Assembly: GCA_024686055.1 (NCBI GenBank)
Contig: JAIBDV010000040.1
Span: 1-12,884, forward strand
Length of the DNA: 12,884 bases
Reading direction: 5' to 3'
Source: Neptuniibacter sp.
GTDB taxonomy: Bacteria > Pseudomonadota > Gammaproteobacteria > Pseudomonadales > Balneatricaceae
This document shows positions 6,163 to 12,884 of the stretch, in pieces. The notes below the pieces were generated by a model that saw only the letters and a program-made list of their open reading frames with translations, did not search any database and was not told where the DNA came from. The position numbers and the translations under genes were made by a program. Positions within the stretch are counted from its first letter, which is position 1. Every line of letters begins with the position of its first letter.

Positions 6163-6597
6163 TCAGCTGACGATACCGCCAATCAAAAGATAGCGCAGAG
6201 TCTTGCCAATTGTAATCAGCAACAGGCTTAACAGCAGCGGAAATCGCAGCCAGCCGGCCACCAGGCACAGTGGATCACCCACCAGCGGAAGCCAGGCCAG
6301 CAACAGTGAGCCGGGGCCAAACCGTTGCAACCAGCGCAAGGCACGCTGCTGGCCAGGCTTATCCAGCGCTTTGAGTGGATAACGACGGGCAACCCAGCTG
6401 CCCATGGCAAAGGTGAGCATCGAGCCCAGTACGTTGCCCGTTATGGCGGCCAGCATTAGCAACCAGACCGGATAGAGCGCGCTCTTGAGTTGCAGCACCA
6501 GCAAGGCTTCCGAGCCGCCAGGCAGCAAGGTAGAGCTGATCAGCGCACTGGCAAACAGTGCCCAGGGGGATTCTCCCAGCAAAGCCAGCAGGCTCAC
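6163..6597 (-). CDS. YqaA-family inner-membrane protein (VTT/DedA-like)
   Basis: 144-aa polytopic membrane protein. The N-terminal segment with LLPGGSEALLV matches the P-x-SE motif of the family. A glycine-rich transmembrane segment (AAITGNVLGSMLTF) follows. RFGPGSLLLAWLPLVGDPLC then an AGW-L-R segment is the characteristic YqaA/SNARE-associated (VTT) signature. The DedA/VTT superfamily is linked to lipid scrambling and membrane homeostasis; the role of YqaA itself is not established. The start is a GTG at 6597 that overlaps the recQ stop by 4 nt (GTGA), so expression is coupled to recQ. No other start fits, because the hydrophobic N-terminus begins at once. Confidence 0.88.
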   Translation of the reverse strand: MSLLALLGESPWALFASALISSTLLPGGSEALLVLQLKSALYPVWLLMLAAITGNVLGSMLTFAMGSWVARRYPLKALDKPGQQRALRWLQRFGPGSLLLAWLPLVGDPLCLVAGWLRFPLLLSLLLITIGKTLRYLLIGGIVS

Positions 6598-8720
6598 GCC
6601 TGCTCAAGCCCCATTTTGATACAGCGCAGCACACCCATGTCATAGCCACCGGCCAGCGCTTCATGCACCGGCTTCAGCGCCGCGCCATACTGCTCGGCAC
6701 ATTCGAGCATCACCTGCTCGATATTCCTCAGCTCGTTATCAGGTAACTCCACCACGTCATTAACGGCAATCTGCCGCTTAGCAATCGCCTGCGCCAGGTG
6801 GCCGTAGATTACCGTACTGGACAGATGTTGCTGACGGCCCACCTGCTCCACGGTCATCCCGGTACGGAACAGCATCAGCGACTCTTCCACCTGGATGCTG
6901 GTATCCGCCTGCGGCTGATCGGCATCGCTGATCACCGCAATAAAGGCATCGGCATAAAGGTCCAGCTTACGCTCGCCCACTCCGCTCAGCTTATGGAACT
7001 GAGCATGGGTCAGCGGCCGGTACATCACCATTTCCATCAGCGTGGCATCATGGAAAATCACATAGGGCGGTACATCCTGCGCATCGGCCAACGCTTTGCG
7101 ACAGGTGCGTAAAGCTTCCCACAGCTGCGACTCGGCGGCATCCAGCTTCTGCTGGGGCGCTTTATTACGGCCCAGTTTCTCACGCTGTTTTTTCGGCAGG
7201 TCTCGACGCAGCTCGATGGTATCTTCACCGCGTAATAAGGGCCGACACTGATCAGTCAGATGCAGCACGCCGTGGCCTTCAGCATCGACGCTTAACAGGC
7301 CGCGGGCCACCAGCTGGCGGAACACCGAACGCCACTGGTTACGGTCCAGATCTTTACCAATGCCAAACGTGGTCAGTTTGTCATGGCCATTGGACTTCAC
7401 CTTGTCGGTGGCCTGGCCCAGCAGTGTATCCACCACGTGGTTCACCCCCCAGCGCTGGCCACTGCGATACACCGCCGACAGCGCCTTGCGCGTCGCATCG
7501 GTGCCATCCCAGACCGGCACCGGCTCAAGGCAGGTATCGCAGTTATTGCAGGGCGGGCTGTCATGCTCACCGAAATAGCCCAGCAACGCCTGGCGGCGAC
7601 AGGTGGTGATTTCACAGAGCCCCAGCAAGGCTTCCAGCTTTTGCCGTTCCACCTGCTTATGGGTCCAGTCAGCCTGAGAAGACTCCAGCATCTGCCGCTG
7701 CCAGATCACATCCTGCAGGCCATACACCATCCAGGCATTAGCGGGCTGGCCATCACGCCCGGCGCGGCCGGTTTCCTGATAGTAGGCTTCGACGCTTTTC
7801 GGCAGATCAAGGTGGGCCACAAAGCGCACATTGGGCTTATCAATCCCCATGCCAAAGGCAATGGTCGCGACCATGATAATGCTCTCTTCCTGCAGAAAGC
7901 GGTGCTGGTTCTGAGAACGAATATCGTTGGACAACCCGGCATGATAGGGCAACGCATGGAAGCCTTTTTCGCACAAAAACGCCGCCGTCTCTTCGACTTT
8001 TTTGCGTGACATGCAGTACACCACGCCCACATCTTTGGCATGCTCATCTTTGATAAATTTGAGCAGCTGTTCGCGGGCGCGGTCTTTCTGGCCAATGCGG
8101 TAGCGGATATTGGGCCGATCAAAGCCCTGCACAAACACCGCCGCCTGCTGCAGACCCAGCCGCTCGATAATCTCGGCGCGGGTACGCTCATCGGCGGTAG
8201 CAGTCAGGGCGATACGCGGCACCTGGGGAAACAGCTCGCACAGACGGCTCAGTTGCAGGTATTCCGGGCGGAAGTCATGGCCCCACTGGGACACACAATG
8301 GGCTTCATCGATGGCAAACAGCGCCAGCTGGCAGCCTTCCAGCAGCGCCAGGGTACGCGGCTGCAATAACCGTTCGGGGGCGATATAAAGCAGATCCAGC
8401 CCACCATTACGGATCTGGTGCTCGGTTTCCTGCAGCGCAGGAAAGTCCATGGCAGAGTTCAGGCAACCGGCCCGAATGCCCCACTGCGACAGCGCCGCGA
8501 CCTGATCCTGCATTAAGGCGATCAGCGGCGACACCACGATGGCCGTGCCCGGGCGCAACAGCGCTGGCAGCTGGTAACAGAGCGATTTACCGCCCCCGGT
8601 TGGCATCACCACCAGCACATCACGGCCACCACAAAGCTGCTCTATCACAGCATCCTGAGGGGGCCTGAACTGATCATAGCCAAATACGTTTTTTAGAACC
8701 TGCAGCGCCTGTTTAATCAT
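6594..8720 (-). CDS. recQ: ATP-dependent DNA helicase RecQ, extended form
   Basis: 708 aa, about 100 longer than E. coli RecQ. It is a 3'-5' helicase of recombinational repair and the RecF pathway. In order: FGYDQFRPPQ nucleotide-recognition motif (13-22), Walker A TGGGKS (41-46), DEAH (138-141) with the aromatic-rich loop after it, ALTATA (171-176), and motif VI QETGRAGRDG (315-324). The zinc-binding domain uses C374, C391, C394 and C397, with the same spacing as E. coli. A winged helix (about 405-510) and an HRDC domain (about 530-600) follow. Residues about 612-705 are an extra C-terminal HTH_40-like domain (FRTGMTVEQVGRQQHLSSTV), seen in some bacterial RecQ proteins and absent from E. coli. 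The ATG at 8720 has no clear Shine-Dalgarno sequence. First gene of a unit with yqaA-like and HExxH genes. Confidence 0.97.
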   Translation of the reverse strand: MIKQALQVLKNVFGYDQFRPPQDAVIEQLCGGRDVLVVMPTGGGKSLCYQLPALLRPGTAIVVSPLIALMQDQVAALSQWGIRAGCLNSAMDFPALQETEHQIRNGGLDLLYIAPERLLQPRTLALLEGCQLALFAIDEAHCVSQWGHDFRPEYLQLSRLCELFPQVPRIALTATADERTRAEIIERLGLQQAAVFVQGFDRPNIRYRIGQKDRAREQLLKFIKDEHAKDVGVVYCMSRKKVEETAAFLCEKGFHALPYHAGLSNDIRSQNQHRFLQEESIIMVATIAFGMGIDKPNVRFVAHLDLPKSVEAYYQETGRAGRDGQPANAWMVYGLQDVIWQRQMLESSQADWTHKQVERQKLEALLGLCEITTCRRQALLGYFGEHDSPPCNNCDTCLEPVPVWDGTDATRKALSAVYRSGQRWGVNHVVDTLLGQATDKVKSNGHDKLTTFGIGKDLDRNQWRSVFRQLVARGLLSVDAEGHGVLHLTDQCRPLLRGEDTIELRRDLPKKQREKLGRNKAPQQKLDAAESQLWEALRTCRKALADAQDVPPYVIFHDATLMEMVMYRPLTHAQFHKLSGVGERKLDLYADAFIAVISDADQPQADTSIQVEESLMLFRTGMTVEQVGRQQHLSSTVIYGHLAQAIAKRQIAVNDVVELPDNELRNIEQVMLECAEQYGAALKPVHEALAGGYDMGVLRCIKMGLEQA

Positions 8721-8854
8721 GGGCCGGGATTATCCGCCATGCAGCCCGGCACATCAATGCGCACAAGGCCGGGGGATAAAGTCAGTTGACTGAATATTCC
8801 AGTACGCAAAGCGCCACAGCAGGAGTAGAATGCTTGCCAGTATTGATTAGCCAC

Positions 8855-8873
8855 GCCCTGCGCGACGCAGGGC
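8855..8873 (+). promoter_or_regulatory. hairpin in the 5' leader of the UPF0149 gene
   Basis: GCCCTGCG and CGCAGGGC form a perfect 8-bp stem with a CGA loop, ending 7 nt before the GGAAG ribosome binding site (8881-8885) and 19 nt before the ATG. There is no U tract, so it is not an intrinsic terminator. It could stabilise the mRNA or tune translation. The remaining 8721-8892 interval between the divergent genes holds a TTGACT (8786-8791) and a TAGAAT (8826-8831), but their spacing does not make one sigma70 promoter. Confidence 0.5.
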
Positions 8874-8892
8874 CACTATCGGAAGACTTGCC

Positions 8893-9477
8893 ATGAGCTA
8901 CGCCGTTACCCCATTGACTGATGAAGAACTGGACCGTCTGGATGATTTTTTCTACTCCGATGCGGTGCCAGAAGAAGCGCTGGATCTGATCGGCGTACAC
9001 GGTCTGCTCTGCGCAATTAACATCGGCCCGGAAGCGGTTCCTGCTGAAGAATGGCTGGGAGTTATCTTCAACAGTGAAGAACCGAAATGGGCCTCCGATG
9101 CAGAAAAAGCCGAAATCGAAGGCTTGCTGGTCAACCTGAGCAAAGAGCTGGGCAGCACCCTGTACAACGATGAAGAGCTGGATGTGCCCTGCGAGCTGAC
9201 CATTGTGCCGGAAGATGACGAAGATCTGTCTGATCTGGTGGCCTGGACTCAGGCCTTTATGGAAGGTATTTTCCTGCGCGAAGAACAATGGCTGGATGGC
9301 CCACAGGCAGACCTGGCAGCCGAGCTGCTGCTGCCGTTTATGGTGGTCTCCGATCTGTTTGAAGAAGCAGAAATTAAGCAGATGCGCAAAGACAAATCTA
9401 TCTGCGCCGGTATGTGTGCCCAGATTCCAGAACTGCTGGTTGATCTGTTCCTGATGTTCCACGCGCCTGAGAAATAA
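8893..9477 (+). CDS. UPF0149 (YecA/YgfB) family protein
   Basis: 194-aa acidic cytoplasmic protein. The N-terminus (LTDEELDRLDDFFYSDAVP, then a GVHGLLCAINIGP core) is the UPF0149 signature. The acidic middle (PEDDEDLSDLVAWTQAFMEGIFL) and helical C-terminus also fit. It ends without the C-terminal SEC-C metal-binding module of E. coli YecA. The biochemical role of this family is not well established. The ATG at 8893 has GGAAG 7 nt upstream. It is transcribed alone, divergent from recQ and convergent with the lipoprotein gene. Confidence 0.9.
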   Translation: MSYAVTPLTDEELDRLDDFFYSDAVPEEALDLIGVHGLLCAINIGPEAVPAEEWLGVIFNSEEPKWASDAEKAEIEGLLVNLSKELGSTLYNDEELDVPCELTIVPEDDEDLSDLVAWTQAFMEGIFLREEQWLDGPQADLAAELLLPFMVVSDLFEEAEIKQMRKDKSICAGMCAQIPELLVDLFLMFHAPEK

Positions 9478-9500
9478 GCGCGGTTATATCAGTACTACCC

Positions 9501-9534
9501 CAGCCAGCCCGGCGCTACGGCACCGGGCTGGCTG
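9501..9534. terminator. strong hairpin between convergent genes, probable bidirectional transcription stop
   Basis: CAGCCAGCCCGG (9501-9512) pairs perfectly with CCGGGCTGGCTG (9523-9534) around a 10-nt loop, midway between the two gene ends. Neither strand has a U tract, so it is not a textbook intrinsic terminator. A smaller overlapping inverted repeat (GCTGATC/GATCAGC, 9531-9548) runs into the end of the lipoprotein gene. Confidence 0.55.
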
Positions 9535-9543
9535 ATCAACGGA

Positions 9544-10020
9544 TCAGCTACCAACCACACGCACGGTATTATGCTGCTCCAGCACCCGTACCCGCTGACC
9601 GGCGCGGAACACTTCACTGCCCTCAGCTACAGCCTGTACCACTGAAATAATCTGACCACCTTCCAGCCGGATTGTCAGTTCCTGGCCCTGTTTACGCGAC
9701 GTCGACTCTTCCACTTTATTACCGATCACGCCACCCGCCACCGCACCGAGCACCGTCGCGATAGTCTGACCACGGCCACCGCCGACACTGCTACCGGCAA
9801 CACCACCAATGATCGCCCCGGCACCAGTACCGACCACGCCGTTTTTACGGCCTTCAATCACCACCAGATCAACCGACTCAACCACACCGTAGCTGACCGT
9901 CTGTATATGGCGGGCTTCCTGGGCTGAATAACTACGCCCGGTTAACTGTGGGCCCGAACAACCCACCATGCCCAATGCCAACACACCGGTCAGCAGGGCC
10001 GCACTCAATTGCTTGTTCAT
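9544..10020 (-). CDS. glycine-zipper outer-membrane lipoprotein
   Basis: 158 aa. A lipoprotein signal peptide ends in a lipobox with lipid-modified C21 (GMVGC); the +2 residue is Ser, predicting transport to the outer membrane. Residues about 61-102 form a glycine-zipper 2TM hairpin (GTGAGAIIGG, then LGAVAGGVIGN), as in SlyB, PcpY and the rickettsial 17-kDa antigen. A C-terminal beta-rich part (residues 114-158) follows. SlyB-like proteins are linked to outer-membrane integrity, but this protein's function is not known. The ATG at 10020 is chosen because GAGG (10025-10028) is about 6 nt upstream; an adjacent in-frame ATG at 10023 is possible. It follows the cardiolipin synthase gene with an 8-nt gap, so it is probably in the same operon. 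Confidence 0.9.
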   Translation of the reverse strand: MNKQLSAALLTGVLALGMVGCSGPQLTGRSYSAQEARHIQTVSYGVVESVDLVVIEGRKNGVVGTGAGAIIGGVAGSSVGGGRGQTIATVLGAVAGGVIGNKVEESTSRKQGQELTIRLEGGQIISVVQAVAEGSEVFRAGQRVRVLEQHNTVRVVGS

Positions 10021-10028
10021 CATATACC

Positions 10029-11144
10029 TCAACGGATTTTCAGAATCAGCTGGCTGATCCAGGCCCAGACAAATTCACGTAACTTTCGATACCAGGGACG
10101 CCGGCTCCACTGCTCCCAGCACACTTCCAGGCACTGTTGCATATCCTGCTGCAGTAAAAAATCCACCTGGGCCACAAAGTCCGGATCCTGAACTTCGATA
10201 TTGGCTTCCAGATTCCAGCGCAGGTTCCAGTGGTCCAGGTTACAGGAACCCAGCGTTGACCAGTCATCAACTACCGCCATTTTGGCATGCAGAAAGCGTG
10301 GCTGGTATTCATAAATCCGCACCCCGGCTTTGAGCAGGCGACGGTAATAACGTTTGGACGCATGAAACACCCAGGGCTGATCGGTATGGGGCCCGGCAAT
10401 GACCAGCCGTACATCCACCCCCCGACGCGCCGCCCGCCGCAGCGCCATACGCAACGAGAACGACGGCATAAAATACGCCGTCATCAACCACACCTGCTGT
10501 TGCGCCCGGTTTACCCGGTTCAGGAAACTGGCCTTGATCTCCTGCTGATACATGCCATGCGCCGTTGCCACCCGCACCGCACAGGGGCCACAGGGGCTTT
10601 CAGCGACACCGGGCGGCAATCGACGACTGGTGCATCGTTCCCAGAGTGCGTTATAGAGGCTGAGCAGATCCTGAACAACCGGCCCTTCAACCCGCGCCAT
10701 CACATCATGCCAGGGAGCACCGGGCTGAGTGGGCTGCCAGTAATGGTCGCTCAGACCGGTGCCACCGATAAACGCGATATGCTGATCAATCACCATCAGC
10801 TTACGGTGGTTGCGGGCAAAATTGCGGGTCCACTTCAACAGCTGTAACGGGTTATACACCACCAGCTCCACCCCGCCGCGCTGCAACCGCTGTCGATCCG
10901 CTTCACTCAGCTTATAGCCACCAAAACCATCGATGATCAGCTTGACCATCACCCCACGGCGGACCGCCGCCAGCATGGCATCAATAAACCAGCACGCCAC
11001 CTCACCGGACGCCGCCAGATAGAACTCCAGTAAAGCACTGTGACGTGCCCGACTCAGTGCCTCCAGCATCGCGGGGAAATAATTTTCCCCATCCACCAAC
11101 AGCTCAACTTTATTACCGTCGCGCCAGCTAAAGCGTTTTCGCAC
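10029..11144 (-). CDS. clsB: cardiolipin synthase, ClsB type (two HKD motifs)
   Basis: 371-aa phospholipase D superfamily enzyme. It has two HxKx4D motifs: H113-K115-D120 (NHRKLMVID, followed by GGTGLSD) and H286-K288-D293 (LHAKMAVVD, followed by GSCNLD). These two halves form one active site for phosphatidyl transfer to make cardiolipin or related lipids. There is no N-terminal transmembrane pair, which separates it from ClsA and fits ClsB. The aromatic C-terminal tail (EFVWAWISQLILKI) could bind the membrane. Slightly shorter than E. coli ClsB (413 aa). The start is a GTG at 11144 with GGAGG 4 nt upstream; no ATG fits. It follows the ABC exporter gene by 33 nt. Which donor and acceptor lipids it uses cannot be read from the sequence. 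Confidence 0.9.
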   Translation of the reverse strand: MRKRFSWRDGNKVELLVDGENYFPAMLEALSRARHSALLEFYLAASGEVACWFIDAMLAAVRRGVMVKLIIDGFGGYKLSEADRQRLQRGGVELVVYNPLQLLKWTRNFARNHRKLMVIDQHIAFIGGTGLSDHYWQPTQPGAPWHDVMARVEGPVVQDLLSLYNALWERCTSRRLPPGVAESPCGPCAVRVATAHGMYQQEIKASFLNRVNRAQQQVWLMTAYFMPSFSLRMALRRAARRGVDVRLVIAGPHTDQPWVFHASKRYYRRLLKAGVRIYEYQPRFLHAKMAVVDDWSTLGSCNLDHWNLRWNLEANIEVQDPDFVAQVDFLLQQDMQQCLEVCWEQWSRRPWYRKLREFVWAWISQLILKIR

Positions 11145-11177
11145 ACCGCCTCCAGTACTGTCTGCGGCCCGCCTGAT

Positions 11178-12884
11178 TTAATGCTGCAGCTGGCCATACA
11201 GTCGAGAATATAGCCCGTTACTGTTAATCAGTTCCTCGTGCTCTCCCTGCTCACAGATCTGGCCATCGTCAAACACATACACCCGGTCGGCCTGCTTTAC
11301 CGCACTAAGCCGGTGAGCGACGATAATGGTGGTACGGCCCTGCAAAAACGTCTGCAGCGCCTGGTGCAGGGCAAACTCGGTTTCGGTATCCAGCGCCGAG
11401 GTAGCCTCATCCAGAATCACCACCTTCGGGTCTGCCAGTACCATCCGCGCCACCGCCAGCCGCTGCCGCTGGCCACCGGACAGCCGGATACCCTGGCGAC
11501 CCACCCGCGTTTCCAGCTGCTGCGCCTGCTCACGAACAAAGTCACCAAGCTGCGCCACTGCCAGCGCCTGCCAGAGCTGCTCATCACTGAAGGTACGGCC
11601 CATGGTCAGGTTGCTGCGAATAGAACCATTAAACAACGCCGGCTGTTGCAGCACCGTTGCAACGTGTTCACGCACCACGCCCAGGCCAATTTTTTCCATC
11701 GGCACGCCATCAAACAGCACCGTCCCCTGGCGGGCCGGATATAACCCCAGCAGCACCTGCACCAGGGTGGACTTACCCCCACCACTGGCCCCCACCAGGG
11801 CGATTTTCTCCCCGGCACGAATCTCCAGGTTAATCCCTTTGAGCACCTCCTGATCATCACTGTAGCCGAAATGTATATCGTCAAAGCGTACCGACACCGT
11901 ACCGGCGGCGGTGAAGGGGTTATGCTGCGTCGGGTAGTGCGGCTCCTCTTTCAACGCCTGCAGCGTATTAATCCGCGCCAGCGCGCCACGGGCGGCAAAG
12001 AAGGAATACTGAATATTCAGCACCTCCTGCACCGGCCCCATCATGAACCAGAGATAACCGAACACCGCCATCATCTGACCGATGGTCAGATCAGAAAACA
12101 CCACCATCAGCATCGATACCGCGCGGAAGACTTCAAAGCCAACCAGGAACACCACAAAACTGAACCGCCCCGCCGCATCACTCTTCCATTCAGAGGCTGT
12201 CGAGCGATCGCGCACATGGCGGGCTTCATCAATTAACCGGCTCAGATAATGTTGCTCACGGTTACTGGCACGGATCTGGTGAATACCGTCCAGGGTTTCG
12301 GTCAGGGCATTCTGAAACACCTCAAAGGCACTGTTTTCTTTCTTCTTCAGCTCTTTGACTTTACTGCCCAGGGTGGCCGTCACCCAGATCACCAGCGGAT
12401 TCAGAAACAGGATAAACAGCGCCAGCTGCCAGTGCATCCACAGCAAAATCGCCGCCGTGCCCAGGATCGACAACGACGCAATCAGCAGCCGCGAGACCGA
12501 CGAACCAACAAAATGATCCACCGTCGCCAGATCGGTAACAAAGTGCGAGGCTACCGCCCCGCTGCCCATGGTTTCATACTCAGCCATGGAGATACGCTGC
12601 AGCCGTTTCAGCAAGCCGCTGCGCATGCGGAAGATAATATCTTTGGAAATGGTGGTGAACTGGCGCATCTGCCAGACATTAAGCACCAGTGACAAGAGAC
12701 GCAGAAAGACCGTAAGGGCCAGAATCGCACCGATATACAGCGCCGGGCCATGCCAGTGCTCCGGCACCCAGCTGTTCAGGGTATTGACCACCGTGCCCGG
12801 CTGATTGAGCAACACCTCATCCACCAGCAACGGCATTAACAGCGGCAGCGGTACCGAGGCCAGGGTCGCCAGCAGCGCAATCAG
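11178..12884 (-). CDS. ABC exporter, fused permease and ATPase (MsbA-like), 5' end beyond the window
   Basis: 568 codons are visible. The frame is still open at the right edge: 16 codons before the first internal Met (12836) encode a hydrophobic stretch typical of TM1, so the true start is outside. The N-terminal part is a type I exporter membrane domain; the C-terminal part is the ATPase. Counted from the Met at 12836: Walker A GASGGGKS (349-356), Q loop VLQQP (395-399), signature LSGGQRQR (452-459), Walker B VVILDE (472-477), D loop SALD, and H508 of the H switch. Half-transporter that acts as a dimer in the inner membrane. The substrate is unknown; lipid or drug export is usual for this class. 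The cardiolipin synthase and outer-membrane lipoprotein downstream suggest an envelope role, which is inference. Confidence 0.93.
   Translation of the reverse strand: MIALLATLASVPLPLLMPLLVDEVLLNQPGTVVNTLNSWVPEHWHGPALYIGAILALTVFLRLLSLVLNVWQMRQFTTISKDIIFRMRSGLLKRLQRISMAEYETMGSGAVASHFVTDLATVDHFVGSSVSRLLIASLSILGTAAILLWMHWQLALFILFLNPLVIWVTATLGSKVKELKKKENSAFEVFQNALTETLDGIHQIRASNREQHYLSRLIDEARHVRDRSTASEWKSDAAGRFSFVVFLVGFEVFRAVSMLMVVFSDLTIGQMMAVFGYLWFMMGPVQEVLNIQYSFFAARGALARINTLQALKEEPHYPTQHNPFTAAGTVSVRFDDIHFGYSDDQEVLKGINLEIRAGEKIALVGASGGGKSTLVQVLLGLYPARQGTVLFDGVPMEKIGLGVVREHVATVLQQPALFNGSIRSNLTMGRTFSDEQLWQALAVAQLGDFVREQAQQLETRVGRQGIRLSGGQRQRLAVARMVLADPKVVILDEATSALDTETEFALHQALQTFLQGRTTIIVAHRLSAVKQADRVYVFDDGQICEQGEHEELINSNGLYSRLYGQLQH

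Noticed and set aside
7383..8009. 208-aa + strand open frame inside recQ
   Set aside because: Antisense shadow of a strongly conserved helicase with all motifs intact; no ribosome binding site or domain seen.
8782..9462. 226-aa - strand open frame opposite the UPF0149 gene
   Set aside because: Its Phe- and Gln-rich composition is the reverse complement of the acidic, GAA-rich UPF0149 gene, which has a clear family match and ribosome binding site.

Overview
The window looks like chromosome of a free-living, probably marine or aquatic gammaproteobacterium. The evidence is the gene families: an H-NOX/H-NOX-associated kinase pair of the Shewanella/Vibrio type, a UPF0149 (YecA/YgfB) protein, YqaA, a RecQ with an extended C-terminus, and a two-HKD cardiolipin synthase. 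Genus cannot be fixed from the sequence. There is no insertion sequence, CRISPR array, tRNA or rRNA gene.

Left part (about 1-5300): a nitric-oxide signalling locus. The + strand carries an H-NOX heme protein (3779-4324) and its histidine kinase (4324-5289), coupled through a TGATG overlap. Divergent from them, on the - strand, is a two-gene operon: a response regulator with a degenerate HD-GYP domain (2357-3658; HnoD-like) and, 16 nt further on, a sigma54-type response regulator with REC, AAA+ and Fis-HTH domains (1000-2340). A terminator closes that operon at about 956-984. Next comes a gene-free 489-bp region (511-999) holding repeated TGTTACAG-type sites with a 12-bp-arm palindrome, an IHF-like sequence, a possible -24/-12 promoter, two hairpins and an intrinsic-terminator-like hairpin. 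Downstream of it, on the - strand, lies a gene for a small predicted secreted protein of unknown function (133-510). The layout is that of a sigma54 enhancer region, so the activator encoded next door is a natural candidate regulator. Bases 1-120 may hold the last 39 codons of a + strand gene.

Middle (5377-8720, - strand): recQ (extended, 708 aa), a translationally coupled YqaA-family membrane protein (GTGA overlap), and a membrane-anchored HExxH protein with a metzincin-like zinc site. They read as one transcription unit. It converges on the H-NOX operon.

Right part (8893-12884): a + strand UPF0149 gene faces a - strand envelope operon: an MsbA-like ABC exporter (cut by the window edge), a ClsB-type phospholipase D family cardiolipin synthase, and a glycine-zipper lipoprotein. 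A strong 12-bp hairpin lies between the convergent gene ends.

Inferred circuit: NO binds H-NOX; H-NOX controls autophosphorylation of the kinase; the kinase phosphorylates one or both neighbouring regulators. One output is a c-di-GMP-type protein that has probably lost catalysis. The other is sigma54-dependent transcription, possibly of the leader RNA and secreted protein at 133-733. The EAL phosphodiesterase (HnoB) of the Shewanella network is not in this window.
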